Shown here in pieces: positions 9,340 to 19,927 of a DNA stretch of 64,000 nucleotides. This DNA is from Pseudomonas putida (GTDB lineage: Bacteria; Pseudomonadota; Gammaproteobacteria; Pseudomonadales; Pseudomonadaceae): NCBI RefSeq assembly GCF_025905425.1, contig NZ_CP109603.1, forward strand, positions 3,860,501-3,924,500, given 5' to 3'. Under the pieces are notes generated by a model that was given only the letters and a program-made list of their open reading frames with translations, was not told the DNA's origin and made no database searches. The first letter of the stretch is position 1, and each line of letters starts with the position of its first letter. The translations under genes and the position numbers were made by a program.

Positions 9340-9861
9340 TCACTTTTTGGCGGGGGCGGCCTTGCCAGCGTTCGGGTCAAGCTCTTTGGTCATGTCTTCG
9401 AGCAGCTTGTTCACCACCGGTACCGCAGGCTCCAGGCTCTGCTGGGTCAGCTGGGCCGACTGCTGGGTAACCTTGGGCATTTCGCGCAGGACTTTCTTGC
9501 CCAGCGGCGACTCGTAGAACTTGACCAGGTCCTTGAGCTCGGCCTCGGTGAAGGTCGCGGTGTACAGGTCGACCATTTTCGGCTTCAGCTTGTTCCAGCC
9601 GATGGCGCTGTCCAGGGCGGCGTTGGCCTTGGCCTGGTAGCTTTGCAGCACCGGCTGCTTGGCGGCAGGTGCCTTGGTCTGGGCGAAGCGCTGGGCGAAC
9701 ATCTGTTGGACTTGCATATAGACCGGAGTGCCCAGTTTGTCGGCGTTGGCCAGGGTCAGGAATTTCTCGGCGGCAGCGTTGTGGGCTGGGGTGGCAGCGA
9801 GTACCTGGCCGCTGGCACAGGCCAGGGCGACGGCGGCACAGAGGACACGGAGACGGGTCAT
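9340..9861 (-). CDS. Exported DUF2059 protein
   Basis: A 173-residue protein with a cleavable signal peptide (about residues 1-22, ending QVLAAT) and a DUF2059 domain marked by [26 protein letters not shown]. It should be periplasmic. No biochemical function is established for the family. The C-terminus is rich in Lys, Ala and Pro (GKAAPAKK). It lies just upstream of bolA, and the pairing DUF2059-BolA recurs in pseudomonads. It is divergent from fumC, sharing an intergenic region of about 150 bases. Confidence 0.85.
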   Translation of the reverse strand: MTRLRVLCAAVALACASGQVLAATPAHNAAAEKFLTLANADKLGTPVYMQVQQMFAQRFAQTKAPAAKQPVLQSYQAKANAALDSAIGWNKLKPKMVDLYTATFTEAELKDLVKFYESPLGKKVLREMPKVTQQSAQLTQQSLEPAVPVVNKLLEDMTKELDPNAGKAAPAKK

Positions 9862-10015
9862 TGCATTTCCTTCAAAAGAGGGAGGCGGGTACCTCAGAGT
9901 AGAGCATTCTGCGCTGTGGTGGCGATGTGCTCAAGTGGGTACGACGAGCGATGGAACCGCTCTGTCGAATCAGGGCCTAAACTGCGATTTCGAACCACAA
10001 AGGAGTGAGCGCAGA

Positions 10016-11410
10016 ATGAGCCGTATCGAGACAGACAGCCTGGGCCCGGTCGAAGTTCCTGACGACGCCTACTGGGGTGCGCAGACCCAGCGGTCGCTGA
10101 TCAACTTCGCCATTGGCAAGGAACGCATGCCGCTCGCGGTGCTGCACGCCCTGGCACTGATCAAGAAAGCCGCGGCACGGGTCAATGATCGCAACGGCGA
10201 CCTGCCGGCTGAAATCGCCCGGTTGATCGAGCAGGCCGCCGACGAAGTGCTCGACGGCCAGCATGACGATCAGTTCCCGCTGGTGGTCTGGCAGACCGGC
10301 AGTGGCACCCAGAGCAACATGAACGTCAACGAAGTCATCGCCGGCCGCGCCAACGAGCTGGCCGGCCAAGGCCGTGGCGGCAAGGCGCCCGTACACCCCA
10401 ACGATCACGTCAACCGCTCGCAGAGTTCCAACGACTGCTTCCCCACTGCCATGCACATTGCCGCTGCCCAGGCGGTACATGAAAGACTGCTGCCGGCGAT
10501 CGCCGAGCTGTCCGCGGGGCTGTCCGAACTGTCAGCGCGCCACCAAAAACTGGTCAAGACCGGCCGCACACACATGATGGACGCCACGCCGATCACCTTC
10601 GGCCAGGAAGTTTCCGCCTTCGTCGCCCAGCTTGATTACGCCCAGCGCGCCATCCGCGCTACCCTGCCGCCGGTCTGCGAGCTGGCCCAGGGCGGCACGG
10701 CCGTCGGCACCGGGCTGAACGCGCCACACGGCTTCGCCGAAGCCATCGCCGCCGAGCTGGCCGCGCTTTCCGGGCTACCTTTCGTCACCGCGCCCAACAA
10801 GTTCGCAGCCCTTGCCGGCCATGAACCGCTGACCAGCCTGGCGGGGGCGCTGAAGACCCTGGCTGTTGCCTTGATGAAAATCGCCAACGACTTGCGCCTG
10901 CTTGGCTCTGGCCCGCGCACGGGGCTGGCAGAAGTACGCCTGCCGGCCAACGAGCCGGGCAGCTCGATCATGCCTGGCAAGGTCAACCCGACCCAGTGCG
11001 AGGCGCTGTCCATGCTGGCCTGCCAGGTGCTGGGCAACGATGCTGCGATCGGTTTTGCCGCAAGCCAGGGTCACTTGCAATTGAACGTGTTCAAGCCGGT
11101 GATCATCCACAACCTGTTGCAGTCGGTGGAATTGCTGGCCGACGGCTGCCGCAACTTCCAGCAGCACTGCGTGGCCGGGATCGAGCCGGATGCCGAGCAG
11201 ATGGCGGCGCACCTGGAACAGGGGTTGATGCTGGTAACGGCACTGAACCCGCACATTGGCTATGACAAGGCGGCGGAAATTGCCAAAAAGGCCTATGCCG
11301 AAGGCAAGACCCTGCGCGAGGCGGCGTTGGAGTTGAAGTACCTGACCAATGAGCAGTTCGATCAGTGGGTCAGGCCGGAGAACATGCTGGCACCGGGTGG
11401 CAAGGGCTGA
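10016..11410 (+). CDS. fumC: Class II fumarate hydratase FumC
   Basis: A 464-residue fumarase of the iron-independent class, interconverting fumarate and malate in the citric-acid cycle. The superfamily signature [11 protein letters not shown] is intact near residue 315, and [11 protein letters not shown] and [11 protein letters not shown] give the substrate-binding and catalytic segments. ATG 10016 is preceded by AAAGGAG nine bases upstream and yields the usual [10 protein letters not shown] start; the longer open frame upstream has no support. Iron-free FumC is commonly induced under iron limitation or oxidative stress in pseudomonads, but no Fur or SoxR site was identified here. Confidence 0.95.
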   Translation: MSRIETDSLGPVEVPDDAYWGAQTQRSLINFAIGKERMPLAVLHALALIKKAAARVNDRNGDLPAEIARLIEQAADEVLDGQHDDQFPLVVWQTGSGTQSNMNVNEVIAGRANELAGQGRGGKAPVHPNDHVNRSQSSNDCFPTAMHIAAAQAVHERLLPAIAELSAGLSELSARHQKLVKTGRTHMMDATPITFGQEVSAFVAQLDYAQRAIRATLPPVCELAQGGTAVGTGLNAPHGFAEAIAAELAALSGLPFVTAPNKFAALAGHEPLTSLAGALKTLAVALMKIANDLRLLGSGPRTGLAEVRLPANEPGSSIMPGKVNPTQCEALSMLACQVLGNDAAIGFAASQGHLQLNVFKPVIIHNLLQSVELLADGCRNFQQHCVAGIEPDAEQMAAHLEQGLMLVTALNPHIGYDKAAEIAKKAYAEGKTLREAALELKYLTNEQFDQWVRPENMLAPGGKG

Positions 11411-11421
11411 TTTAGCGGGTG

Positions 11422-11533
11422 CCTGTTCCGGCCTCTTCGCGGGGCAAGCCCGCTCCCACTGGTATCACCACAGGCTCGAATGCTGCGGTCAACCTGTGGG
11501 AGCGGGCTTGCCCCGCGAAGAGGCCGGAACAGG
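11422..11533. repeat. REP pair with extended perfect arms, fumC/EamA junction
   Basis: An inverted repeat with arms of about 38 bases: from CCTGTTCCGGCCTCTTCG to CCGCTCCCAC, and its complement from GTGGGAGCGGG to CCGGAACAGG. It lies between the convergent stops of fumC and the EamA gene, so it could terminate transcription from both sides. Confidence 0.9.
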
Positions 11534-11536
11534 TCA

Positions 11537-12499
11537 TCAATTAACCTGTGCCAACCGCGCCTTTCTTGCGCGCCACCCCGCAACCAACGAAGGCCCGAGC
11601 GCCACCAGCGCCGACCCCAGCACCACCGTCAGCGCGCCAACATACCCCAGGGCATTGATGTCCTCGGCATGCACATACGCCGGCCACATCCAAGCCGCCA
11701 GCGCCACCGCCACAAAGGTCACCAGTGGGGTCAGCGCCAACGTCGCGCTCACCCGCGAGGCTTCCCAATGCGCCAGTGCCTCGGCAAAGGCGCCATAGGC
11801 CACCAGGGTATTCAGGCAACAGGCCAGCAGCAGCCAGCCTTGCAGCGGCGTCAATTGCAGCGCTTCCAATGGATGCACCCAAGGCGTCAGCAGCGCGGCG
11901 CAGCACAGGTAGATCACCATCATCACCTGCTGCGAGTGCCATACCGTCAGTAGCTGTTTCTGGCTCAGGGCGTAGAAGACCCAGATGCTGGTCGCCAACA
12001 AAATGGTCAAAACCCCGGTGGTGTACGTGCCGAGCGAGGTCAGCAGCTCTTCCAGGCGCTGGTTGAAGAACAGGCCGAAACCGCCGACCAGAATCACCAG
12101 GCCCAGCCCCTGCCCCAGGCTGAAACGCTCCTTGAACACGAGTACGCTGGCCACCAGCAGCAACACCGGGCCGACCTGTACCACCAGTTGCGCGGTGCCC
12201 GGGCTGAGCAGCTTGAGGCCAATCAGGTACAGCACGTAGTTGCCCATCAGGCCAAGTACGGCCACGGCCACCAGCCCTTTGCCCTTGCGCCCGAGCTTGC
12301 CGAACGATGGCAGCCGGCGATTGGCCGCCAGCCAGGCGGACAACAGCCCGCCGGACACCAGCAGGCGGTACCAGGTGACGGTGACTGGGTCCATCACCTG
12401 CAGCACCTGTTTGAGCTTGATCGGCAGGATGCCCCACAGCAGCGCGGTCAGAAGTGCCAGGAACAGGCCATAGACCCAGCGTCCGGAAGTGGTGTGCAT
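11537..12499 (-). CDS. EamA/DMT-family inner-membrane transporter
   Basis: A 320-residue protein with about ten hydrophobic helices arranged as two EamA repeats, the drug/metabolite transporter superfamily. Typical segments are LLTALLWGILPIKLK at the first helix and SPGTAQLVVQVGPVLLL in the fourth. Members export amino acids, nucleobases or other small metabolites; the substrate is not evident. ATG 12499 was preferred to a TTG five codons upstream because GAGG lies at a proper distance before it. The gene appears monocistronic. Confidence 0.85.
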   Translation of the reverse strand: MHTTSGRWVYGLFLALLTALLWGILPIKLKQVLQVMDPVTVTWYRLLVSGGLLSAWLAANRRLPSFGKLGRKGKGLVAVAVLGLMGNYVLYLIGLKLLSPGTAQLVVQVGPVLLLVASVLVFKERFSLGQGLGLVILVGGFGLFFNQRLEELLTSLGTYTTGVLTILLATSIWVFYALSQKQLLTVWHSQQVMMVIYLCCAALLTPWVHPLEALQLTPLQGWLLLACCLNTLVAYGAFAEALAHWEASRVSATLALTPLVTFVAVALAAWMWPAYVHAEDINALGYVGALTVVLGSALVALGPSLVAGWRARKARLAQVN

Positions 12500-12624
12500 A
12501 AAGCCCTCGATCAAGCCCGTGGTGGGGGTGGTTGGATTCTACGGGCTTGGCGGCAGGCAGCGGGGGGATAAGCCGGGAAAAGAATTCATCAGGTCATTCC
12601 ACCGTGGCATGGCTGAACAGGCAA

Positions 12625-14118
12625 CTATTTCTTGTCCTTGGCAAACGCCGCTTCCAGCGCCTCGTTGATGGTGCGCAATACCTTCACCCGCGCCCAGCGT
12701 TTGTCATTGGCCTCGACCAGTGTCCACGGCGCGATCTCGCTGCTGGTACGGTCGACCATGTCGCCCACCGCCTCGGTATACAGGTCCCACTTCTCGCGGT
12801 TGCGCCAGTCGTCTTCGGTGATCTTGTAGCGTTTGAAGGGGATCTGTTCACGCTCTTCGAAGCGTTCCAGTTGGGTCTGCTGGTCGATCGCTAGCCAGAA
12901 CTTCACCACCACCACGCCCGCATTCACCAACTGCTCTTCGAAATCATTGATCTCGCTGTAGGCACGCATCCAGTCGGCCGGGCTGCAGAACCCCTCGACC
13001 CGCTCCACCAACACCCGGCCATACCAGGACCGGTCGAAGATGGTGAACTTGCCCCGCGCCGGAATCTGCCGCCAGAAACGCCACAGGTACGGTTGCGCGC
13101 GCTCGTCTTCGCTGGGCGCGGCAATCGGTACGATACGGTATTGGCGCGGGTCCAGCGCGGCCGCCACGCGGCGGATGGCACCGCCCTTGCCGGCCGCGTC
13201 GTTGCCTTCGAACACCGCCACCAGCGCATGCCGACGCATGTGCTTGTGGCGCAGCAGGCCGGCCAGGCGCGCCTGCTCGGTCACCAGTTGCTCCTGGTAA
13301 TCCTGCTTGTCCAGGCGCAGGGTCATGTCCAGGGCACCGATCAGGCTGCGTTGGTCGATGCTGCGCCCCAGCGGCGCGACGTTACCTTGGTGCTTGCCCT
13401 TGGGGTTGTTGGCGAGGGCTGCTTGCAGGCCGTCCAGCAGAATGCGCCCTACCGCCAGGCTGCGGTAATGCGGGTCGGCCCCCTCGATCACGTGCCAGGG
13501 CGCGTAGTCACGGCTGGTGCGGCGCAGCACACGCTCGCCAAAGCGCACGAAGCGGTCGTAGGTCTCGGACTGTTGCCAGTCCAGCGGGCTGATGCGCCAG
13601 CTGTGCAACGGGTCATCCTTGAGCGCCTTGAGACGGGCTTTCATCTGTTTTTTGGACAGGTGAAACCAGAACTTGATAATCAGCGCGCCTTCGTCACACA
13701 GCATCTGCTCCAGCCGTTCGGCACCGGTAATGGCCTGATCGAGCACGGCGTCCTTGAACACCCCATGCACACGCCCCTGCAGCATCTGGCTGTACCAGTT
13801 GCCAAAGAAAACCCCCATCCGCCCCTTCGGTGGCAAGGCCCGCCAGTAGCGCCAGGCCGGCGGCCGGGCGAGCTCCTCGTCGGTCTGCTGGTCGAAGGTG
13901 AGTACATCAATCATGCGCGGGTCCATCCACTCGTTGAGCAGCTTGACCGTCTCGCCCTTGCCAGCGCCTTCGATGCCGTTGATCAGCACGATCACCGGAA
14001 AGCGCGCCTGCTGCTTGAGTTCGTACTGGGCTTCGAGCAGGGCCTCGCGTAAAGCGGGTACCTCGGCGTCGTAAGCCTCCTTGTCGATGCTGTGACCGAT
14101 TTCAGCGGATTCGAACAT
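12625..14118 (-). CDS. pap: Polyphosphate:AMP phosphotransferase (class II PPK2)
   Basis: A 497-residue protein made of two fused PPK2 domains, the arrangement of polyphosphate:AMP phosphotransferase, which makes ADP from AMP using polyphosphate. The N-terminal domain has the P-loop GIEGAGKGE (about residues 48-56). The C-terminal domain has GNDAAGKGG, followed by DRSWYGRVLVERVEGF and the lid WRNREKW. In two-domain enzymes the C-terminal half is usually the catalytic one. It is divergent from mnmC with about 120 bases between starts. Confidence 0.92.
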   Translation of the reverse strand: MFESAEIGHSIDKEAYDAEVPALREALLEAQYELKQQARFPVIVLINGIEGAGKGETVKLLNEWMDPRMIDVLTFDQQTDEELARPPAWRYWRALPPKGRMGVFFGNWYSQMLQGRVHGVFKDAVLDQAITGAERLEQMLCDEGALIIKFWFHLSKKQMKARLKALKDDPLHSWRISPLDWQQSETYDRFVRFGERVLRRTSRDYAPWHVIEGADPHYRSLAVGRILLDGLQAALANNPKGKHQGNVAPLGRSIDQRSLIGALDMTLRLDKQDYQEQLVTEQARLAGLLRHKHMRRHALVAVFEGNDAAGKGGAIRRVAAALDPRQYRIVPIAAPSEDERAQPYLWRFWRQIPARGKFTIFDRSWYGRVLVERVEGFCSPADWMRAYSEINDFEEQLVNAGVVVVKFWLAIDQQTQLERFEEREQIPFKRYKITEDDWRNREKWDLYTEAVGDMVDRTSSEIAPWTLVEANDKRWARVKVLRTINEALEAAFAKDKK

Positions 14119-14239
14119 GCAGTGGCTCCTTCAATGGATAAACAAGACTAGCGGATTTGTGCCGTGGCTGTGTCCGAGCGACCAGCGCAAAAAGCGCAGA
14201 TGGCATAAAATCCCGGCATCCGCTGCAACCGAGCCCACC

Positions 14240-16207
14240 ATGTCCACCCTCCTCCAGCATGCCCAGATCGACTGGGACGACCAGGGCCGCCCCCATTCGC
14301 GGCAGTACGACGATGTGTACTTCGCCGTCAACGAAGGCATCGAAGAAACCAAACACGTCTTCCTCGGCCAGACCCGTCTGGGCGAACGCTTCGCCGAGCT
14401 GGCGCCGCACGCCTGCCTGGTCATCGGCGAGACCGGTTTTGGCACCGGCATGAACTTTTTCTGCGCCTGGCAGTTGTTCAACGAACAAGCGCCTAGCGAC
14501 GCCCGCCTGCATTTCGTCAGCGTCGAGAAGTACCCCCTCGGCCACGATGACATGGCCCGCGCAGTGCGCCTGTGGCCAGAACTGGCGGCCTATACCGAGC
14601 CGCTGCTGGAGCAGTACGTGGCCGTGCACCCGGGGTTCCAGCAGTTCACCTTCGACAACGGTCGGGTCACCCTGACGCTGTTGATCGGCGACGTGCTCGA
14701 ACAACTGCCGCAGCTCGATGCACAGATCGATGTGTGGTTCCTCGATGGCTTCGCCCCGGCCAAGAACCCCGACATGTGGACCCCAGCGCTGTTCGCGCAA
14801 CTGGCGCGGCTGTCGCACGCGGGTACCGTGCTGGGCACCTTCACCACCACCGGCTGGGTGCGACGCAGCCTGGTCGAAGCCGGCTTCGCCATGAAGAAGG
14901 TGCCGGGCATCGGCAAGAAATGGGAGGTAATGAGCGGCGCCTACACCGGGCCGGCAGCCACACGTCAGTACGTGCCCTGGTATGGCCGCCCGCACTGTGA
15001 GGCGGGGCCACGCCAGGCCCTGGTGATCGGGGCCGGGCTCGCCGGCAGCGCCACTGCCGCCAGCCTGGCCAGGCGTGGCTGGCAGGTCACGGTACTGGAG
15101 CGTCACGATGCCCCCGCCCGCGAAGCCTCGGGCAACCCGCAAGGGGTGCTGTACCTCAAGCTGTCCGCCCATGGCACGGCCCTTTCGCAGATGATCCTGG
15201 CCGGCTTTGGTTATACCAGGCGCCAGCTTGAGCGCCTGCAGCGTGGCCGCGACTGGGATGCCTGCGGCGTGCTGCAGTTGGCGTTCGACAGCAAGGAGGC
15301 CGAACGCCAGGGCAAGCTGGCCGCAGCCTTTGACCCTGACCTGTTGCGCTCGCTGGAACGTGAAGAGGCCGAGGCCATTGCCGGTGTGGCATTGCCGGCG
15401 GGCGGCCTGTTCTATCCGCAAGGCGGCTGGGTACATCCACCGGCCTTGTGCCAGGCGCAGTTGCAGCACCCCGGGATTCAACTGCTGGGGCACCATGAGG
15501 TGGTGGAACTGCGCAAGGTCGATGACCTGTGGCAGGCCTGGGATGGCGAGCGCCTGCTGGCCAGCGCCCCCCTGGTGGTGCTGGCAGGCGCCGCCGATGT
15601 ACGGCGTTTCGCACCCTGTGCACAGCTGCCGCTCAAACGCATCCGTGGGCAAATCACCCGCTTGCCGGCGACCGCCAGCAGCCGCGCCCTGCGCACCGTG
15701 GTGTGCGCGGACGGTTATGTGGCACCGCCTCGGGAAGGCGAACACACGCTGGGCGCAAGCTTCGATTTCCACAGCGAAGACCTGGCGCCGACCGTTGCCG
15801 AGCACAAGGGCAACCTGGCGCTGCTGGATGAAATCTCCACGGACCTGGCGCAGCGCCTGAGTACTGCCGCGCTCGACCCTGAGCAGTTGCAGGGCCGCGC
15901 AGCGTTTCGCTGCACCAGCCCGGATTACCTGCCGATCGTCGGGCCGATGGCCGACCCGCAGGCGTTTATCGAAGCCTACGCCGCACTGAGCAAGGATGCG
16001 CGGCAGGTGCCGGAGGTGGAGTGCCCTTGGCTCGACGGGCTGTATGTGAACAGCGGGCATGGGTCGAGGGGGTTGATCACGGCGCCGCTGGCGGGTGAAT
16101 TGATTGCGGCCTGGGTGTGCGGGGAGCCTTTGCCGGTACCTCGGGCAGTGGCTGAGGCTTGCCATCCGAACCGGTTTGCCTTGCGCAAGCTGATTCGGGG
16201 GAAGTGA
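14240..16207 (+). CDS. mnmC: MnmC, bifunctional tRNA 5-methylaminomethyl-2-thiouridine enzyme
   Basis: A 655-residue fusion of two activities acting on wobble uridine 34 of tRNA. The N-terminal methyltransferase domain (about 1-240) contains GETGFGTGMNF for AdoMet binding and WFLDGFAPAKNPDMW. The C-terminal FAD-dependent oxidoreductase begins with the dinucleotide motif VIGAGLAGSATAASLARRGW and ends with VNSGHGSRGLITAPLAGELIA. It converts cmnm5s2U to nm5s2U and then methylates it to mnm5s2U. ATG 14240 gives the standard start; the reading frame further upstream overlaps the pap promoter region. Confidence 0.94.
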   Translation: MSTLLQHAQIDWDDQGRPHSRQYDDVYFAVNEGIEETKHVFLGQTRLGERFAELAPHACLVIGETGFGTGMNFFCAWQLFNEQAPSDARLHFVSVEKYPLGHDDMARAVRLWPELAAYTEPLLEQYVAVHPGFQQFTFDNGRVTLTLLIGDVLEQLPQLDAQIDVWFLDGFAPAKNPDMWTPALFAQLARLSHAGTVLGTFTTTGWVRRSLVEAGFAMKKVPGIGKKWEVMSGAYTGPAATRQYVPWYGRPHCEAGPRQALVIGAGLAGSATAASLARRGWQVTVLERHDAPAREASGNPQGVLYLKLSAHGTALSQMILAGFGYTRRQLERLQRGRDWDACGVLQLAFDSKEAERQGKLAAAFDPDLLRSLEREEAEAIAGVALPAGGLFYPQGGWVHPPALCQAQLQHPGIQLLGHHEVVELRKVDDLWQAWDGERLLASAPLVVLAGAADVRRFAPCAQLPLKRIRGQITRLPATASSRALRTVVCADGYVAPPREGEHTLGASFDFHSEDLAPTVAEHKGNLALLDEISTDLAQRLSTAALDPEQLQGRAAFRCTSPDYLPIVGPMADPQAFIEAYAALSKDARQVPEVECPWLDGLYVNSGHGSRGLITAPLAGELIAAWVCGEPLPVPRAVAEACHPNRFALRKLIRGK

Positions 16208-16381
16208 GAGGGCTGGGGGCATGGCGGGAGATAGATTGCGGCTGTGAGATCGAGCGCCCCCCCCAGCCAAGCGCCCCATATAACAGATCGTTCTAAAACT
16301 CCTGCAAACCTCACCGGTCAGTTCCTTACGGCGCCCTGATTCTGGGCACCGCCTCCCCAACGGAAAAACCGGTAAGGACTT

Positions 16382-18169
16382 ATGTGCGGATTAGCAGGAG
16401 AGTTACGTTTCACCCCCATCGACCAAGCCCCACGCCCGGCCGACCTGGCTGCGGTGGAGCGCATCACCCACCATCTGGCGCCTCGCGGCCCGGACGCCTG
16501 GGGCTTTCATAGCCAGGGGCCGATCGCCCTCGGCCACCGCCGGCTGAAAATCATGGATTTGTCCGACGGCTCGGCTCAGCCGATGGTCGACAATACCCTG
16601 GGCCTCTCGCTGGCCTTCAACGGCGCCATCTACAACTTCCCCGAACTGCGCCAGGAGCTGCAGGACCTGGGCTACACCTTCTGGTCCGACGGCGATACCG
16701 AAGTGCTGCTCAAGGGCTACCACGCCTGGGGCGCGGCCTTGCTGCCCAAGCTCAACGGCATGTTCGCCCTGGCCATCTGGGAGCGCGACAACCAGCGCCT
16801 GTTCCTGGCCCGCGACCGCCTCGGCGTCAAACCCCTTTACCTGTCGCGCAACGGTGAGCGCCTGCGCTTCGCCTCAACGCTGCCGGCGCTGCTCAAGGGC
16901 GGCGACATTGACCCGGTGATCGACCCGGTGGCGCTCAACCACTACTTGAACTTCCACGCCGTGGTACCCGCCCCGCGCACCCTGCTGGCCAATGTGCAAA
17001 AGCTTGAGCCCGGCACCTGGATGCGCGTCGACCGCCACGGCGAAGTCCAACGCCAGACCTGGTGGCAACTGCAGTACGGCACCCACCCGGACGAGCGTGA
17101 ACTGGACCTGGAAGACTGGACCACCCGCGTGCTCGACGCGACGCGCGATGCCGTGGCGATCCGCCAGCGCGCCGCGGTGGATGTCGGGGTACTGTTGTCC
17201 GGCGGTGTCGACTCCAGCTTGCTGGTCGGCCTGCTGCGTGAAGCCGGTGTGGACGACTTGTCGACCTTCTCCATCGGCTTCGAGGATGCCGGCGGCGAGC
17301 GTGGCAACGAGTTCGAGTATTCCGACCTCATCGCCCGCCACTACGGCACCCGCCACCACCAGCTGCGCATTGCCGAGCACGAAATCATCGAGCAACTGCC
17401 GGCTGCGTTCCACACCATGAGCGAGCCCATGGTCAGCCATGACTGCATTGCCTTCTACCTGCTGTCGCGGGAAGTGGCCAAGCACTGCAAAGGCGTGCAA
17501 AGCGGCCAGGGCGCGGACGAGCTGTTCGCCGGCTACCACTGGTACCCGCAGGTCGATGGCGCCGAGGATGCCTTTGGCGCTTACCGCGACGCGTTCTTCG
17601 ACCGCAGCCACGCCGAGTACCGGGACACCGTGCAAGCACCCTGGCTGCTGGAAACCGACGCGGCCGGCGATTTTGTCCGCGAGCACTTCGCCCGCCCTGG
17701 CGCCCGCCACCCGGTAGACAAGGCCCTGCGCCTGGACAGCACGGTGATGCTGGTCGACGACCCGGTCAAACGCGTCGACAACATGACCATGGCCTGGGGC
17801 CTGGAAGCGCGTACGCCGTTCCTCGATTACCGCCTGGTGGAACTGTCGGCCCGCATCCCGGCACGCTTCAAGCTGCCCGACGGTGGCAAGCAGGTGCTCA
17901 AACAGGCTGCCCGGCGGGTGATCCCGCATGAGGTGATCGACCGCAAGAAGGGTTACTTCCCGGTCCCTGGCCTCAAGCACCTGGAAGGCGCGACGCTGGA
18001 TTGGGTGCGCGAACTGCTGACCGACCCCAGCCAGGACCGAGGGCTGTTCAACCCGGCCATGCTCGACCGCCTGCTGAGCAATCCGCATGGCCAGTTGACC
18101 CCCTTGCGGGGCTCCAAGTTATGGCAGCTGGCGGCGCTCAACCTGTGGCTGAGCGAACAAGGAATCTGA
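16382..18169 (+). CDS. asnO: AsnO-type amidotransferase for N-acetylglutaminylglutamine amide
   Basis: A 595-residue asparagine-synthetase-like enzyme. Cys2 of the N-terminal glutaminase domain (MCGLAGE) follows the initiator Met; the synthetase half carries the ATP-binding LSGGVDSSLL near residue 275 and the SGQGADELFAGY loop. Its place beside ngg and the M42 hydrolase identifies the trio amidotransferase that caps the dipeptide osmolyte NAGGN (known from Sinorhizobium and P. aeruginosa). It is the first gene of the operon. The 174 bases upstream (16208-16381) are the likely promoter; I saw no safe sigma-factor or operator motif there. Confidence 0.92.
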   Translation: MCGLAGELRFTPIDQAPRPADLAAVERITHHLAPRGPDAWGFHSQGPIALGHRRLKIMDLSDGSAQPMVDNTLGLSLAFNGAIYNFPELRQELQDLGYTFWSDGDTEVLLKGYHAWGAALLPKLNGMFALAIWERDNQRLFLARDRLGVKPLYLSRNGERLRFASTLPALLKGGDIDPVIDPVALNHYLNFHAVVPAPRTLLANVQKLEPGTWMRVDRHGEVQRQTWWQLQYGTHPDERELDLEDWTTRVLDATRDAVAIRQRAAVDVGVLLSGGVDSSLLVGLLREAGVDDLSTFSIGFEDAGGERGNEFEYSDLIARHYGTRHHQLRIAEHEIIEQLPAAFHTMSEPMVSHDCIAFYLLSREVAKHCKGVQSGQGADELFAGYHWYPQVDGAEDAFGAYRDAFFDRSHAEYRDTVQAPWLLETDAAGDFVREHFARPGARHPVDKALRLDSTVMLVDDPVKRVDNMTMAWGLEARTPFLDYRLVELSARIPARFKLPDGGKQVLKQAARRVIPHEVIDRKKGYFPVPGLKHLEGATLDWVRELLTDPSQDRGLFNPAMLDRLLSNPHGQLTPLRGSKLWQLAALNLWLSEQGI

Positions 18170-18172
18170 CCG

Positions 18173-19918
18173 ATGAAAGCCCACGAAATCGCCTACGGCC
18201 AGCGCTTGTTGCGCGGCCAGGCACCGTCCTACGAGCGCTTGCAGGCGCGCCTGGCCGGCGATGGCAGCGAGCCCCACGACCAGCCACGTGCCGTGCACTG
18301 TGGCTGGGGGCGGCTGCTGATCGGTCACACCTACCCCGACCCGGTCACGCTCGCCGAAGCCCTGCTCGACGAGCGGCCTGGCGAGCGCGACATCGCCCTG
18401 TACGTGGCCGCGCCGCAGCAGTTGCTGGCCCAGGCGCCGCAGCAGTTGTTTCTCGACCCCTCCGACACCCTGCGCCTGTGGTTTACCGACTACCGCCCAG
18501 CGCAGCGGGTGTTCCGTGGTTTTCGCGTGCGACGGGCGCAAAACCCGGCGGACTGGCAGGCGATCAACACCCTCTACCAGGCACGCGGCATGTTGCCGGT
18601 CGACCCCGAGCGGCTCACCCCACGTCACCTGGGTGGGCCGGTCTACTGGCTGGCCGAGGATGAAGACAGTGGCGCGGTGATCGGCAGCGTGATGGGCCTG
18701 AACCATTGCAAGGCGTTCGACGACCCCGAGCACGGCAGCAGCCTGTGGTGCCTGGCCGTCGACCCGCACTGCACCCGCCCGGGCGTGGGTGAAGTGCTGG
18801 TGCGTCACCTGATTGAGCACTGCATGAGCCGTGGCCTGGCCTACCTGGACCTGTCGGTGCTGCATGACAACCGCCAGGCCAAGCGCTTGTACGAAAAACT
18901 CGGGTTTCGCAACCTGCCGACCTTCGCCGTCAAGCGCAAGAACGGCATCAACGAACGCTTGTTCCTCGGCCCAGGCCCCGAGGCGGGGCTCAACCCCTAT
19001 GCGCGGATCATCGTCGACGAGGCACTGCGCCGTGGTATCGAGGTGCAGGTCGACGACGCCGCAGGCGGGCTGTTCACCTTGAACCTGGGCGGGCGCCGCA
19101 TTCGCTGCCGCGAGTCTTTGAGCGACCTGACCAGCGCCGTGACCATGACCCTGTGCCAGGACAAGCGCCTGACCCAGCATGCGTTGAGCAACGCCGGGCT
19201 GCGTGTACCGGCCCAGCAACTGGCGGGCAATGCCGACGACAACCTGGCGTTTCTCGACGAGCATGGCGCGGTCGTGGTCAAACCGGTGGATGGCGAACAA
19301 GGCCAAGGGGTGGCGGTGAACCTCACCACCCTCGAAGACATCACCCAGGCGGTGGAGCACGCTCGGCAGTTCGACAGCCGTGTGCTGCTGGAGAGCTTCC
19401 ACGCAGGCCTGGACCTGCGCATCGTGGTGATCGGCTTTGAAGTGGTGGCGGCTGCCATACGCCACCCGGCCCAAGTAGTGGGTGATGGCAAGCACGACAT
19501 CCGCGCGCTGATCGAAGCCCAAAGCCGCAGGCGCCAGGCAGCGACCGGTGGCGAGAGCCGCATCCCGCTCGACGATGAAACCGAGCGCACCCTGCGCGCG
19601 GCGGGGCTGGGCTATGACGACGTATTGCCTGTCGGGCAGCGCCTGGCGGTGCGGCGTACCGCCAACCTGCACACCGGCGGCACCCTGGAGGATGTTACTG
19701 AACGCCTGCACCCGGTGCTGGCCGATGCCGCAGTACGGGCTGCACGGGCGCTGGAGATCCCGGTGGTGGGGTTGGACTTCATGGTGCGTGATGCCGAACA
19801 GGCGGATTACGTGATCATCGAGGCCAACGAACGCGCCGGCCTGGCCAACCATGAACCGCAGCCGACGGCTGAGCGGTTTATCGACCTGTTGTTCCCGCAT
19901 AGCCGGGGATTGGCGTAA
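18173..19918 (+). CDS. ngg: Ngg, N-acetylglutaminylglutamine synthetase (GNAT + ATP-grasp)
   Basis: A 581-residue fusion. After an N-terminal segment, a GNAT acetyltransferase domain (about 115-260) shows the acetyl-CoA region LAVDPHCTRPGVGEVLVRHL and LSVLHDNRQAKRLYEKLGF. An ATP-grasp ligase domain (about 300-575) shows VVKPVDGEQGQGVAVN and GLDFMVRD followed by EANERAGLANHEPQPTAERF. Together these can acetylate glutamine and ligate a second glutamine, giving N-acetylglutaminylglutamine, which AsnO then amidates. It starts three bases after the asnO stop, so the two genes are tightly coupled. The product is a compatible solute made under osmotic stress. Confidence 0.92.
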   Translation: MKAHEIAYGQRLLRGQAPSYERLQARLAGDGSEPHDQPRAVHCGWGRLLIGHTYPDPVTLAEALLDERPGERDIALYVAAPQQLLAQAPQQLFLDPSDTLRLWFTDYRPAQRVFRGFRVRRAQNPADWQAINTLYQARGMLPVDPERLTPRHLGGPVYWLAEDEDSGAVIGSVMGLNHCKAFDDPEHGSSLWCLAVDPHCTRPGVGEVLVRHLIEHCMSRGLAYLDLSVLHDNRQAKRLYEKLGFRNLPTFAVKRKNGINERLFLGPGPEAGLNPYARIIVDEALRRGIEVQVDDAAGGLFTLNLGGRRIRCRESLSDLTSAVTMTLCQDKRLTQHALSNAGLRVPAQQLAGNADDNLAFLDEHGAVVVKPVDGEQGQGVAVNLTTLEDITQAVEHARQFDSRVLLESFHAGLDLRIVVIGFEVVAAAIRHPAQVVGDGKHDIRALIEAQSRRRQAATGGESRIPLDDETERTLRAAGLGYDDVLPVGQRLAVRRTANLHTGGTLEDVTERLHPVLADAAVRAARALEIPVVGLDFMVRDAEQADYVIIEANERAGLANHEPQPTAERFIDLLFPHSRGLA

Positions 19919-19927
19919 ATCAATGAT

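Noticed and set aside
16208..16381. A sigma-factor site or riboswitch before the NAGGN operon
   Set aside because: TATAAC and repeated ACCGGT are present, but no spacing or conserved structure supported a specific call.
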